Shown here one piece after another: positions 26,935-36,542 of a stretch of 52,059 bases of DNA. The translations under genes were made by a program, and so were the position numbers. Source of the DNA: Tritrichomonas foetus (Eukaryota; Parabasalia; Tritrichomonadida; Tritrichomonadidae); contig MLAK01000702.1 in assembly GCA_001839685.1 (NCBI GenBank), forward strand, positions 1 through 52,059, read 5' to 3'. The notes beneath the pieces were generated by a model. That model searched no databases. It saw nothing but the letters and a program-made list of their open reading frames with translations, and was not told the origin of the DNA. Positions within the stretch are counted from its first letter, which is position 1; the number at the start of each line of letters is the position of its first letter.

Positions 26935-29900
26935 ATGAGTGAAATCCTGTCGGAGCATTTACTCAGGACTTCTGAAATTTTTCCTCTTCGCAAATTTATC
27001 GAATTGCCTTTCTATTTCGATCTCAGCATCCCAACAATCCTCATTTCACAAAACGAATTTATTTCAGAAAATCTCTTTAATTATTTCGCAGAAGCTCAGA
27101 CCAACTTTTTTGGTGTTTATAATGTTGTCCATAAATTTGACAAAGAGTTCTTTATTTTTTGCACCAAGCATCGACTTTTTGTCATTTTTCTTTCTGATCT
27201 AGATTTATTGGTTGATTTTATTAAACAAACTTTGAATGAATTTCCCAAAATCAAAAGAAAAATTTTAATCCCTGAAACTATCGAAAAATTCGACTTTTTT
27301 GATGAAACCAATGCAAAACAATATTTTTCATCTTTTGCAGAAGATTCTGCTACAAAAATAGTTTCTTTATTTTCTACTAATTTAGAATTTCCAGAAACAA
27401 TTGATGATCAAATCACATATTCAGGCCTATATTCATTATGTGAATCTGTAGTTGCTACCTTTTATTTTTATATTCAATGTTTTCCATCATATACGACAAA
27501 TATTTCTAAAACACATCAAAATTCAATTTTACTTCACTCTAATAATAGCCTAAATAAAAACAATAATTGCAATTCTGAAATGATAACTCAAAGGGAATTT
27601 TTTAGTGATGAGTTTGTTCATATTCAAAAACTCGGAAATGGTGCCAAAGGAAATGTATTTTTATCACTTCATTTAAAAACTGGTAAATTTTATTCAATTA
27701 AATCATTTTTTGCGAAAAAGTACTATTTAAGGGAGAAAAAGATGTATCATAGAATAAATAACCAATCAAAATCGATTATCAAATATTATGGTTATATTAG
27801 AAATACCAATTCTATAATATTATCATATGCATCGCATGGATCGTTAAGAACCTTCCTCTCTACACATAATTTAACTGGAACACAAAAGACATTAATTATT
27901 GCACAAGTTTTATTAGCAATTGATTATTTGCATTGTAATGGAATAATTCATATGGACATTAAAGTTGACAATGTCTTAATTGATGACGAATTTAATGCCT
28001 ATCTATGCGATTTCGATGCTTCTAAACCTGTTTATATTGAAGGAACATCACAGCAGCAGAATAACACACATTCTATTGATTCTGGTACTTTTTTATACAT
28101 GTCACCAGAGCAGATTAAAAACAAGAATATTTCGCTACAAACAGATTTATACTCCTTAGGGATTTTAATTTATGAAACAGCGACTAGAGAAAGCCCTTTT
28201 ATAAATTTGTCTTTAATGAATATAGTCGATAAAATTTCTCAAGGAGAGGTCCCATTTCTATCTCAAACAGAATTCGGAAACATTACTTTACTATATCAAA
28301 AATGTTGCTCGAAGAAAATTGAAAACCGTGTTGGTTCATTTTATTTAATCAATCAGTTTTATTTATTGAAATGCTATTTTAAAAATACTGAGAATGATAT
28401 TATTGATGAATATATCCAAAATAATGTCTCAAGGCAAATAATTAGCTCGGAAAGTGCATCCAACACATTCTCTGACTACGATCAAAATTACAATTTAACA
28501 ATATCAAACGAATTAAATAAAGATTCCTATGATACTAATATACAATATAATATCGATAGATCCAATAGTCAAGGTTATGAAATTGTTAATGTTTTAAATA
28601 ATAAAAACAATTTGAATAGTATGAATATTAATATTGCAAATTTAACAAACAGAAAAGATATTCAAATGCTTTATTGTCAAGCAGATCAATATTCAAATGC
28701 AATTGCACAATATTATTTGGGTGTTATTTTGGATAATGGTTTTGGTATCAAACGAAATGAATATTTAGCATTTAAATTTTATCTTAAATCAGCTAAACAA
28801 AATTTTAGTCGCGCACAACATAATGCTGGTTGTTGTTATGCGAATGGAATCGGTGTTTTAATTAATAAAAAGAAGGCATTCAGATATTTTAAAAAGGCAG
28901 CCGATAGTGCGAATGATCCTGTTGTTGAAAGCCAAATCTTTGTTGGTAAATACTACCAAAAGGGAATTGGTGTTGACAAAAATGAAACTGAAGGATTCAA
29001 ATATTTGAAAAAAGCAGCCGATCAACATAATAAAGAAGCTTTATTTAGCATAGGTGAATGTTTTGAAAAAGGAAATGGTGTTGAAATCGATTGTGAACAA
29101 GCATTCGATTATTTTTTAAAAGCAGCTCAACAAAAACATCAAGAAGCATGTTTTAAAGTCGGAATGATTTATTATTTACGTCATGAAAAAGAAAAAAGTT
29201 TTAACTACCTGTTGGAAAGTGCAAATCAAGGATTTAAAAAAGCTTCTTTACAGTTATGTCAGATGTATGAAAAAGGGATTGGCACGGAAATTGATTTGCA
29301 GAAATCAATTGATTATTGCTGTTTTTTAAGTGAAATTTATGATGCTGCGACTCCAATTATGGCAACAAAATATGAATTTGGAATTGGTGTGAATCGAAAT
29401 ATTTACCATTCTTTTAAATTATTTAATCGCTACATAAATTTCAATAAAGGGTCCATCAGCAAATGCATCATTGATCTCAATTCCATCAATCAATCGTCTA
29501 TCAATAAAACTTCTGCAGATCAAATAGATCTGAGTAGAATCAACGAAAAGAATTCAAATAGAATAGTTTTTATAAATGACACAAATAAAGATAGTTTGTC
29601 GCAAGCTTTGCTTCATATGGGTGGATTTTTTGAATTCGGCAAGTTTATGCAGAAGAATCTAGCATTGGCAATGGAATATTATAAAAGAAGTAGTTCATTG
29701 AATAACATTAATGCTTTGATTAGACTTGGTGTTATTTACGAATTTAGAAATAAAGATCTTGAAAAAGCCATTCAATTTTATGAAAAATCTTATAAATTAG
29801 CGCAATTAATTGAATCATCGTCTTTATATCAATCATATGAAATTTATGAACCAAAAATTGGCCTTTATCATATTGCTCGACTAAAAAATGACCTTAATTT

Positions 29901-30312
29901 GATGAAAGAAGCAGCTGATTTGAAAATTCATGCTGCAGAATACGAATATGGTCAATATTTATATTCAAAATCACATAACAATGAAACGAACAACAATGAA
30001 ACAAATAACACTTTATTTATTAATAGATATCTTAAAAACGCAGCAGAAGTGAAAATAACAAATGCTGTAAGATTAATAAATGAAATCACAAACTGTAAAA
30101 GTAATTATGAAGAATCACAAAAGAAATTTGGCCATAAGGGTATTTATCAACATGTTTATGAATGTTTGACATGTTTCCAGACAAATCCGAATTTTTTATG
30201 CGAACAATGCATTCATTCCTGCCATCAGGGACATGTTATTGTTGACCAAGGTATTTTTCTTTATACATCATGTGATTGCGAACAATGTCATGCTTTTAAT
30301 AGTATTTATTAA
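26935..30312 (+). CDS. protein kinase with Sel1 repeats and UBR-like zinc finger
   Basis: 1125 aa from the ATG at 26935 (the frame opens one GTG codon earlier). Residues 1-220 are an uncharacterised, Phe-rich N-terminal domain. The kinase domain spans about 224-480: LGNGAKGNV loop (233-241), Lys in FYSIKSF, HMDIKVDN (HRD-type loop with Met for Arg but Asp, Lys and Asn kept), DFD instead of DFG, and MSPEQ. About 580-835 and 885-1055 contain Sel1-type TPR repeats (A-x-YYLGVILDNGFGIKRN, GECFEKGNGVEIDCEQAFDYF and others). The last 50 residues carry ECLTC..CEQC..CHQGHVIV..CDCEQC, a pattern close to the UBR box. The kinase is probably active despite DFD; the finger suggests a link to protein turnover. 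Confidence 0.88.
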   Translation: MSEILSEHLLRTSEIFPLRKFIELPFYFDLSIPTILISQNEFISENLFNYFAEAQTNFFGVYNVVHKFDKEFFIFCTKHRLFVIFLSDLDLLVDFIKQTLNEFPKIKRKILIPETIEKFDFFDETNAKQYFSSFAEDSATKIVSLFSTNLEFPETIDDQITYSGLYSLCESVVATFYFYIQCFPSYTTNISKTHQNSILLHSNNSLNKNNNCNSEMITQREFFSDEFVHIQKLGNGAKGNVFLSLHLKTGKFYSIKSFFAKKYYLREKKMYHRINNQSKSIIKYYGYIRNTNSIILSYASHGSLRTFLSTHNLTGTQKTLIIAQVLLAIDYLHCNGIIHMDIKVDNVLIDDEFNAYLCDFDASKPVYIEGTSQQQNNTHSIDSGTFLYMSPEQIKNKNISLQTDLYSLGILIYETATRESPFINLSLMNIVDKISQGEVPFLSQTEFGNITLLYQKCCSKKIENRVGSFYLINQFYLLKCYFKNTENDIIDEYIQNNVSRQIISSESASNTFSDYDQNYNLTISNELNKDSYDTNIQYNIDRSNSQGYEIVNVLNNKNNLNSMNINIANLTNRKDIQMLYCQADQYSNAIAQYYLGVILDNGFGIKRNEYLAFKFYLKSAKQNFSRAQHNAGCCYANGIGVLINKKKAFRYFKKAADSANDPVVESQIFVGKYYQKGIGVDKNETEGFKYLKKAADQHNKEALFSIGECFEKGNGVEIDCEQAFDYFLKAAQQKHQEACFKVGMIYYLRHEKEKSFNYLLESANQGFKKASLQLCQMYEKGIGTEIDLQKSIDYCCFLSEIYDAATPIMATKYEFGIGVNRNIYHSFKLFNRYINFNKGSISKCIIDLNSINQSSINKTSADQIDLSRINEKNSNRIVFINDTNKDSLSQALLHMGGFFEFGKFMQKNLALAMEYYKRSSSLNNINALIRLGVIYEFRNKDLEKAIQFYEKSYKLAQLIESSSLYQSYEIYEPKIGLYHIARLKNDLNLMKEAADLKIHAAEYEYGQYLYSKSHNNETNNNETNNTLFINRYLKNAAEVKITNAVRLINEITNCKSNYEESQKKFGHKGIYQHVYECLTCFQTNPNFLCEQCIHSCHQGHVIVDQGIFLYTSCDCEQCHAFNSIY

Positions 30313-30978
30313 TACCAGTATCTTCACTTTTTTTAAATTTGTTTTTATTAAACTTGCTCAAAAAAATTACATATATTTGCTTTTTTCCAATAGATTACTA
30401 AATCATTCGATATCATATTCTACCTTACTTTAACGATATATCAGCATATATGCGAGTGACATTTTAAAAAAAACAATCGAAAAGTGTTTTATCCTTTGTA
30501 CTCCATAATAATTAATATCATAAGATGAATACCAGCATCACTATTTTCAATTCTTATGATAAACGGTCAATTTCCGGAAATTGATTCCATATTTCTTTTT
30601 CATAAATCCATTCTGTCAGTGCTATTTCCTAATATTTTTTAAGAAACAGAATTAGACAAAATTAGTCTGTAAATAGTGAATGTGTTCTTTAGAAGTAACC
30701 TTTCTTTATATGTCTTTTTTGTTTTAAAGAAAGATGCAATTCTTGAAATAGTGCCTTATGAGAACAATATGAATGACTTCGATCATCAAGGATTGTGAAA
30801 TACCAAAATATTTCTCAATATAACTTTTATTTAATAAATTGTTTTTAGAAATTTATTATATATAACAATAACATAGATTTGATTTGCTTAAATGCATGAA
30901 GAACAATAGGGTAAAGCAAAGCTTAGAGAAAAATGTACTGAAAAATAGAATATATTTTAAAATTGATGCTTTAAGTCT
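30313..30978. other. convergent 3' spacer
   Basis: AT-rich. It contains a 9-bp inverted repeat CTTTCTTTA (30700-30708) and TAAAGAAAG (30725-30733) and a weak hairpin ACAGA..TCTGT near 30645-30670, which could serve RNA 3'-end formation. No gene. Confidence 0.55.
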
Positions 30979-31761
30979 TTAAAGTAAGAAGAACTTTTTC
31001 CTGAGAATTTCTTCTTTAGGATTGCTTGAGTATTCAGAACTGGAAAGTCTCATTGGAAGGAAGTCCTGAAGACTTGTGAGAATAGAACCACCAATGAAGG
31101 ATGCATTTGGCTCAGTCGACAGGTTGTCAATTGTTTCAAATGGTTGAGATTCACTAATTTTACTTCGAATATTTTGAATGAATGAATGATTGTTTCCTTC
31201 AAGAACAACATGCTTTGATAAGTATTCTTTCTTTGATGGATCAACATTGAGACCTTTAGTGACATTTTCAACAAATTCATTGAATCTTTGATTGAGGAGT
31301 TCTTCTTGAATGTTTGAGTAATTTAATTGAATGATATGCTTTAATTGAGCATATCCATCAAAGACTGGAAGAATTGTCAAATTATTATTGATCGTATCAG
31401 TAATGATGATAATACTTGTCATTTGTCCATAAGCATAAGATACCATAACTGATTGATTACCAATGAATAGATTTCCAACCTTGAACTTGTTAAACAATAA
31501 ATCGCATAATTCGATTTTATTTTGTAATGAGTTCAATGTTGATAAGGAAACCAGGAGAGAAGAGTTTAGTGTTTCAATTTTCAATTGTTGATATACTTGT
31601 TCAATATATTTTTCAAATATTGGGAAATTCTTAATTTCCCCATCAACAACAACTCCTTCATTTTCATATGGAATGATGATTGTTGGCTTTTTATCACCAT
31701 TGACACCTGCTCTGATATCACTGACTCCAATATCAATCACAACTTGTGGAACTGCTGACAT
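30979..31761 (-). CDS. divergent, short actin-related protein
   Basis: 260 aa from the ATG at 31761; the frame extends to 31797 only via TTG, and two TCATT motifs lie at 31784-31793. The N-terminus VVIDIGVSDIRAGVNGDKKP aligns with actin's first phosphate loop region, and the C-terminus ASFIGGSILTSLQDFLPMRLSSSEY..LRKKFF aligns with the last 40 residues of actin. The second phosphate loop (DSGDG in actin) reads DTINNN, so nucleotide binding is probably lost. At 260 versus about 375 residues, much of subdomains 2 and 4 is missing. Dynactin or chromatin-type ARPs are candidates, but I cannot place it in a subclass. Confidence 0.8.
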   Translation of the reverse strand: MSAVPQVVIDIGVSDIRAGVNGDKKPTIIIPYENEGVVVDGEIKNFPIFEKYIEQVYQQLKIETLNSSLLVSLSTLNSLQNKIELCDLLFNKFKVGNLFIGNQSVMVSYAYGQMTSIIIITDTINNNLTILPVFDGYAQLKHIIQLNYSNIQEELLNQRFNEFVENVTKGLNVDPSKKEYLSKHVVLEGNNHSFIQNIRSKISESQPFETIDNLSTEPNASFIGGSILTSLQDFLPMRLSSSEYSSNPKEEILRKKFFLL

Positions 31762-32853
31762 TTTCTTATACGGAAAGAAAAATAATGAAATGAACAAAAC
31801 TCGATGAGATGAAACAGGAAATTTGTCGAGATCAGATCACTTCATATCGATTATGAGAGAAAAAAAAAGAAGCTAATAAATTATGAATAAAGAAAAATCA
31901 ATTTCGATTATTTGTAAATTCAATATGTAGAATTTTGATTGAATGATTTTTTGTGTGAAATCTTTCAAATTAATTCAAAGACAAAACATATAAAATATTT
32001 GAATGAAAGTAAACATATCGGATTCAATTATTCTGATCGTATTCAATTATTTTGAAAATAGGCCATAAATGAAGTGATGTCACTACCAAATTTTTTGCCC
32101 GACAAAAAAAAAACTCAGTGAAAAATGAATATTCGTAAAAATCACTTTGTGAATACATTTTGAAATAGTATCTAAGAACTCTGTCCAATTTTCATCACTT
32201 TTTATCGAATAATATAAATTCTAAATAAAAAGTTATCTGAAAAATGTGCTGTTTTCTCTCATGAATATTGATCATAAAACATCATTCATTTTCCATTCTG
32301 AAATTTCTATAAAAAAGAATTTTGTCAAAGTCCATGAGGCCATTGTTTTTAAGACTTTTTAAACACTAGACATACATTATTACTTGGTTTCAAATGCAGA
32401 TATCAGTTCTCATCCAAAATCATTAACTTCAAAATAAGAAAATAATAATATTTCTTATTAACTCAAAAATATAGGCGAATGACTCCTTATATCTTTACTT
32501 ATAATTTCACAACATATTTTGAAAATAATCTTTGATATAAATCGCTCATTTCTTCAAATTATATTTCGCTTTATGAATTTGAAGTTGGTTGAAGATTTTG
32601 GAGTTATATTTTTTATTTACAGAAACATTAGAGTTTCAAATTCTTTTGGCATTGATGAAATCTTTTCAAGGAATTTATTTATCATATTAATTGATAGGAT
32701 CATCGGTTTCTGTTTAAGTTTTATGAGACGTATCCAATTACTATCTATTCAGAAATCGGTTCGAGATCAATGATCGAGGCAGAAAGCTTTATGAGTGCGA
32801 GTTGATCAACAATTCATTTATTTTTAAACGTACATTGGGCTATGTTAATTCTT
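31762..32853. other. divergent intergenic region
   Basis: Over 1 kb between the ARP gene (minus) and ICMT (plus). AT-rich with short A runs. A plus-strand frame at 32519-32773 has random hydrophobic composition, so I do not call it. I see no RNA or repeat. Confidence 0.6.
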
Positions 32854-32866
32854 TCACTTTTTCACT
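32854..32866 (+). promoter_or_regulatory. paired initiator-like TCACT motifs of the ICMT gene
   Basis: TCACT occurs at 32854-32858 and again at 32862-32866, 40-52 nt upstream of the ICMT ATG. A four-codon upstream ORF (32887-32898) lies between these sites and the coding start. Confidence 0.45.
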
Positions 32867-32886
32867 AATTTATTTTCCTAAAAAAA

Positions 32887-32898
32887 ATGGCTTCATAA
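32887..32898 (+). promoter_or_regulatory. upstream mini-ORF (Met-Ala-Ser-stop)
   Basis: ATGGCTTCATAA sits 7 nt before the ICMT ATG, preceded by an A-rich context (AAAAAAA). If transcription starts at the TCACT motifs, scanning ribosomes meet it first. It could damp ICMT translation or be bypassed; if transcription starts later it is irrelevant. Confidence 0.35.
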
Positions 32899-32905
32899 AA
32901 AACTT

Positions 32906-33487
32906 ATGGCAGATTTAACATATTTCCAACTTTCTTTTCTTTTGATTGTCATTGTTGGATATCATGTCGCCGAATACTTGCTCGCAAAGCATTTCCACCC
33001 CGATACAACAACAGCAAGCTCGTTCTTAATCACAACTGAATATCTAATTGCATTCACTGTCGGACTTGTCGAATTTTTGATTGAGCGTTATTTTTGGGCC
33101 TCAAAATCTGACTCAAGTTCATTAACTATTTGGGTTGGAATCGCCATGGTGATCGTTGGACTCTACATTCGCTTTTCGTCAATTATTACAGCAGGAAAAA
33201 GTTTCACACACTTGGTACAATACAGAAAGCGTGCTGAACACAAACTCATCACCCACGGAATATATAAATATATTCGCCACCCAGGATATTTTGGCTTCTT
33301 TGTCTTTGCAGTTGGAACACAGATTATGCTGAAAAACTTCTTCTCTGTTATTGGATTTATATGTGTCTTATGGTACTTTTTCTATGATAGAATAAAAGAT
33401 GAAGAAGAGGCTTTGGTGGAGTTCTTCGGCAGAGAATATATTGAATATAGAGAAAGAACACCAACATGGATTCCATTTATTAAGTAA
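32906..33487 (+). CDS. protein-S-isoprenylcysteine O-methyltransferase (ICMT/Ste14)
   Basis: 193 aa, multipass membrane protein with about five hydrophobic segments. The C-terminal half has the family signature: LITHGIYKYIRHPGYFGFFVF (about 112-132), a hydrophobic hairpin, then RIKDEEEALVEFFGREYIEYRERTPTWIPFI. The RHPGY and paired Glu residues form the S-adenosylmethionine site in characterised members. It methylates the carboxyl group of prenylated C-terminal Cys (CaaX after proteolysis, and CXC Rabs) on the ER membrane. Length matches the minimal family members. A mini-ORF just upstream may affect its translation. Confidence 0.95.
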   Translation: MADLTYFQLSFLLIVIVGYHVAEYLLAKHFHPDTTTASSFLITTEYLIAFTVGLVEFLIERYFWASKSDSSSLTIWVGIAMVIVGLYIRFSSIITAGKSFTHLVQYRKRAEHKLITHGIYKYIRHPGYFGFFVFAVGTQIMLKNFFSVIGFICVLWYFFYDRIKDEEEALVEFFGREYIEYRERTPTWIPFIK

Positions 33488-33909
33488 AATCTTTTCATAT
33501 ATAACTATTGTCCAATCCATTTTTTCATTTTTATTCACGTGAAGATCAAGATGGAATTAAATTGTTATGTTTATCATAAATAATTAATGAATAATTTTTT
33601 TATTTTTGATTCATGATCATATCCCATATAAGTGCAGTGGCACCAATTTATAAGCATTATTGAAAAAGCACAAAAAATCAAGTAAACAGTGAAATTATTT
33701 TATTTCTTATTCATATTCTTTTCAATTTGGCTCAAAGTTATACCTAAAGCGTTAAAATGTAATCACTGATCAATTATCTAATGAATTAAAGAGAAATACA
33801 AAATATCATTTCCAACCAAGTTGGGTGAATGTAAAAGAAATAAATTTTTAAATCACACAATCTTTAATGAAAAAGAAAACTTTGATGATAATGATCTCTA
33901 TTGTTATTA
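33488..33909. other. convergent 3' spacer
   Basis: AT-rich region between the ends of the ICMT and WD40 genes. Nothing recognisable. Confidence 0.6.
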
Positions 33910-34896
33910 CTAATAATTTGAAAAGAAGTTATCTTGATGATCTCTCACCTTAACTCCCATATTCTTAAATTTCTTTCCTTTCTTTCTTTTGCTTTTGTCT
34001 TTTTCAATCTGCATTTTCGAAAGTTCAGACAAGTCCCATATTTTCGCCATACTATCATTTCCCCAGGTCATGAACGTTGTTCCTTGTAAGCATCCGCCAA
34101 TAATATCACTTTTATGTGCTTTGAAGGCAACAACCGACTTGTTCGGAGAAATTTCTAATATGCAGACGGATCCATCATCTTGGGCAATAACAGCACGGTT
34201 TCTTTCAGTATCGAAAGAGCGCATCACAACAATTGGTGATTTGCTATTTCCAGGTGATTCGCAAATATAATCAAGTGATGGATATCTGGTCACATAAATT
34301 TTTGGTTTCGAAGATCCAATCACGGCATAATTCAAAAACTTCATGTATGCTACTGTTGTAAAATCGTCATCTTCTTGTACGTAATACTGTTTGCGCTTGG
34401 CCGATCGTGAATCAATAACATTGGCACATCCAATTCCGTTTGTTGACACAAAACTTGTCTCGTTTACAACAGCGATATCCGAAATGTAATCCTGCTCATA
34501 GCGATATGTTTGGGTTGCTTTCGTTGTCCGCAAATCCCATATTTTCAGATAGCCGCCGGTGTCGCCGGAAACGATAACTGATTCTGAAAGGAAGCGAATG
34601 CATTCAATTGAGTCGTGATGCGCGCGTTTGATCGATACTGAATTATCTAAGGTTTCGATATTTGTCAGAAAAATGTTTCCTGATTTGTCACCTGAAATTA
34701 GATTTTCGCCTTTTGAGTCGTATTCGATCGAGCGGACTGATCCACTGGAAAACGTGATTTTTTGAGGTTCTTCGATGCCTTTTTGAAACATGTAAACATC
34801 TCCAGAAATTGTTCCTAAGGACCAACGATCGAGTTTTGGAGACAAAGCTCCAGAAAATAGTGTATCTTTGGATGTATAGGAAAATGTTGGATCCAT
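33910..34896 (-). CDS. WDR55/Jip5-like WD40 protein
   Basis: 328 aa. About seven WD40 blades fill residues 10-290 (for example SGDKSGNIFLTNI, SGDTGGYLKIWDLR, WGNDSMAKIWDLS). Features shared with the WDR55/Jip5 family are AHHDSIECIRF before the second clear blade, EQDYISDIAV in the middle, the acidic QEDDDFTTVAYMKF segment, and a short basic C-terminal tail (KSKRKKGKKFKN) ending in FFSNY. Family members work in the nucleolus in ribosome biogenesis; the basic tail fits nuclear targeting. The start has TCAAAATGG, giving an extremely short leader if transcription begins there. The WD40 call is certain; the subfamily is likely. Confidence 0.75.
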   Translation of the reverse strand: MDPTFSYTSKDTLFSGALSPKLDRWSLGTISGDVYMFQKGIEEPQKITFSSGSVRSIEYDSKGENLISGDKSGNIFLTNIETLDNSVSIKRAHHDSIECIRFLSESVIVSGDTGGYLKIWDLRTTKATQTYRYEQDYISDIAVVNETSFVSTNGIGCANVIDSRSAKRKQYYVQEDDDFTTVAYMKFLNYAVIGSSKPKIYVTRYPSLDYICESPGNSKSPIVVMRSFDTERNRAVIAQDDGSVCILEISPNKSVVAFKAHKSDIIGGCLQGTTFMTWGNDSMAKIWDLSELSKMQIEKDKSKRKKGKKFKNMGVKVRDHQDNFFSNY

Positions 34897-35115
34897 TTTG
34901 ACCTATATTTGGTATTTCAATTTCTTTATTTATTTGGCCGACCAAAATCATAGAAATAAATTTTCCGAAACACAAAAAGACCAAATAGCTATTCAATTTT
35001 GTTGTTGTCGATTTTGTAATTAATCGCAATTCCTGGGTTCTCGAACACAATAAAAACAAAAAACCATAAAAATGATATATAAATATACTATATTCTATAT
35101 TTATAAGACAAAGTT

Positions 35116-36318
35116 CTATATATTTTCAAATTTTCGTCCATCAATTTCATTCTCAAATGAGAATATTTGAGGATAGTCAAATTCATTTTGATGGGTACTA
35201 GCTTTATTTTGAACAGAAATATATTGTTTAACCGCATGCGCCAATAAAACAATAGCGAAAGTATACAAAATAATCATCATTACTTTCCATTGAGGAGAAC
35301 TTGGTGATATTTTTGATTCAATTCCAAGTGGAAGATTATCTTGGAGTTCAGTAGTCGGTATAATTGTTATATTACTTATTTCATGATAAGTTGGAATTGG
35401 TGGAAGTGAATTATAGTTAAATTTAATTTGTTGAGAAATTGTAAATCCGGAAATTTCAATTTTTCCTTCATTTTCATTAAATTCCAATTTTGAATCACGC
35501 GTCAAGAAACATTCATGTAAAACTGCTTCATCAGTTGGTGTGGCTGTCATTGAATAGTTTGCTTGGTCAAAAAATTTGATTTTAGTAAAATCACATTTAG
35601 TGTTTCCGTTCAATTTAATGGAGGTTGTGATTCCTGCTGAATTCTGAGAAAATAAAGAAGCTACATCTGAGAATATGGAATTTTCAATAAGCATGGTTCC
35701 ATAATCAAGTGCATCATTCTTAAAGAAGATCAAATTGTTGGTATTGACTCTAGGACAATAAGAAATTGATAAAGATGACACTTTTTGTGCAGCATTAAAG
35801 GAAAAATTAGAATTTTCGACTAAAAATGAGAAAACATTAAAACAAAAAACTCCTCCAGAAAAATGACCAGCTAAATTATGATCAAAAATGGTATTTTTTA
35901 AAAGAGAGCTAGAAACAGACTTAATGTAAAGGGCACCACCATTATGTGATGCAAAATTACCTCTGAAAATACAATTTTCTATGATTGATGTTATTGCTGT
36001 AATGAAAATTGCACCTCCATCTCCTCCTTCATATTTTAATGAATTTTGCCTGCAATAATAAAAATATGAATCAAAAATCGAAATTTGACTTGATTTGTAT
36101 TCGAAATGTTCATAAAACGTTTTGTTTATTACTTGGATGTTTCCAGTTGAAAAAATAATTGAATGACGTCGACGCATAAAATGTGTTGGATATGATTTGG
36201 CAGATCGTAACAAATAAATAGCGCCAAAAAAGAAAACAGCGGATAGAATTGTGAGTGACAATGATGAAAGTCGAAGAAATCTATTCCTTGAAATTTCTTC
36301 GTCCCCTTCACTTTCCAT
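35116..36318 (-). CDS. Pmp-like beta-helix membrane protein
   Basis: 400 aa from the ATG at 36318. An in-frame ATG at 36330 exists, but the TCACT initiator-like motif (36322-36326) lies between them and favours the inner start. Two transmembrane segments lie near the ends (about 20-41 and 344-363). The part between them holds repeated GGA(I/L/V) and FxxN motifs: GDGGAIFIT, FRGNFASHNGGALYI, FDHNLAGHFSGGVFCF, FSFNAAQ. These are the hallmarks of chlamydial polymorphic membrane protein repeats, which trichomonads have as a surface family. A right-handed beta-helix exposed at the surface or in a lumen is likely. The 37-residue tail has NEFDYPQIF, a possible sorting signal. Confidence 0.75.
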   Translation of the reverse strand: MESEGDEEISRNRFLRLSSLSLTILSAVFFFGAIYLLRSAKSYPTHFMRRRHSIIFSTGNIQVINKTFYEHFEYKSSQISIFDSYFYYCRQNSLKYEGGDGGAIFITAITSIIENCIFRGNFASHNGGALYIKSVSSSLLKNTIFDHNLAGHFSGGVFCFNVFSFLVENSNFSFNAAQKVSSLSISYCPRVNTNNLIFFKNDALDYGTMLIENSIFSDVASLFSQNSAGITTSIKLNGNTKCDFTKIKFFDQANYSMTATPTDEAVLHECFLTRDSKLEFNENEGKIEISGFTISQQIKFNYNSLPPIPTYHEISNITIIPTTELQDNLPLGIESKISPSSPQWKVMMIILYTFAIVLLAHAVKQYISVQNKASTHQNEFDYPQIFSFENEIDGRKFENI

Positions 36319-36321
36319 GGA

Positions 36322-36326
36322 AGTGA
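36322..36326 (-). promoter_or_regulatory. initiator-like TCACT of the Pmp-like gene
   Basis: GTTCACTTCCATGG on the minus strand gives a 6-nt leader to the ATG at 36318 and decides the start. Confidence 0.45.
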
Positions 36327-36542
36327 ACATTTTTCACATGATATTTCAGAACGATCAATTTTCATAGAAAGCTATTTCAACAATCAGGCTAATTAATCAT
36401 TGAAAAAAATTCACATTTCCAAGCAAGGTTTTTATATTTAACTTGGTAAATACAAAAAAACAAAAACAAAAACCAGTGTATTTAAAATGGATTTATAAAA
36501 ATTAAGTATAATTAATAATATAAAAATAAAAACAGAAACAGT

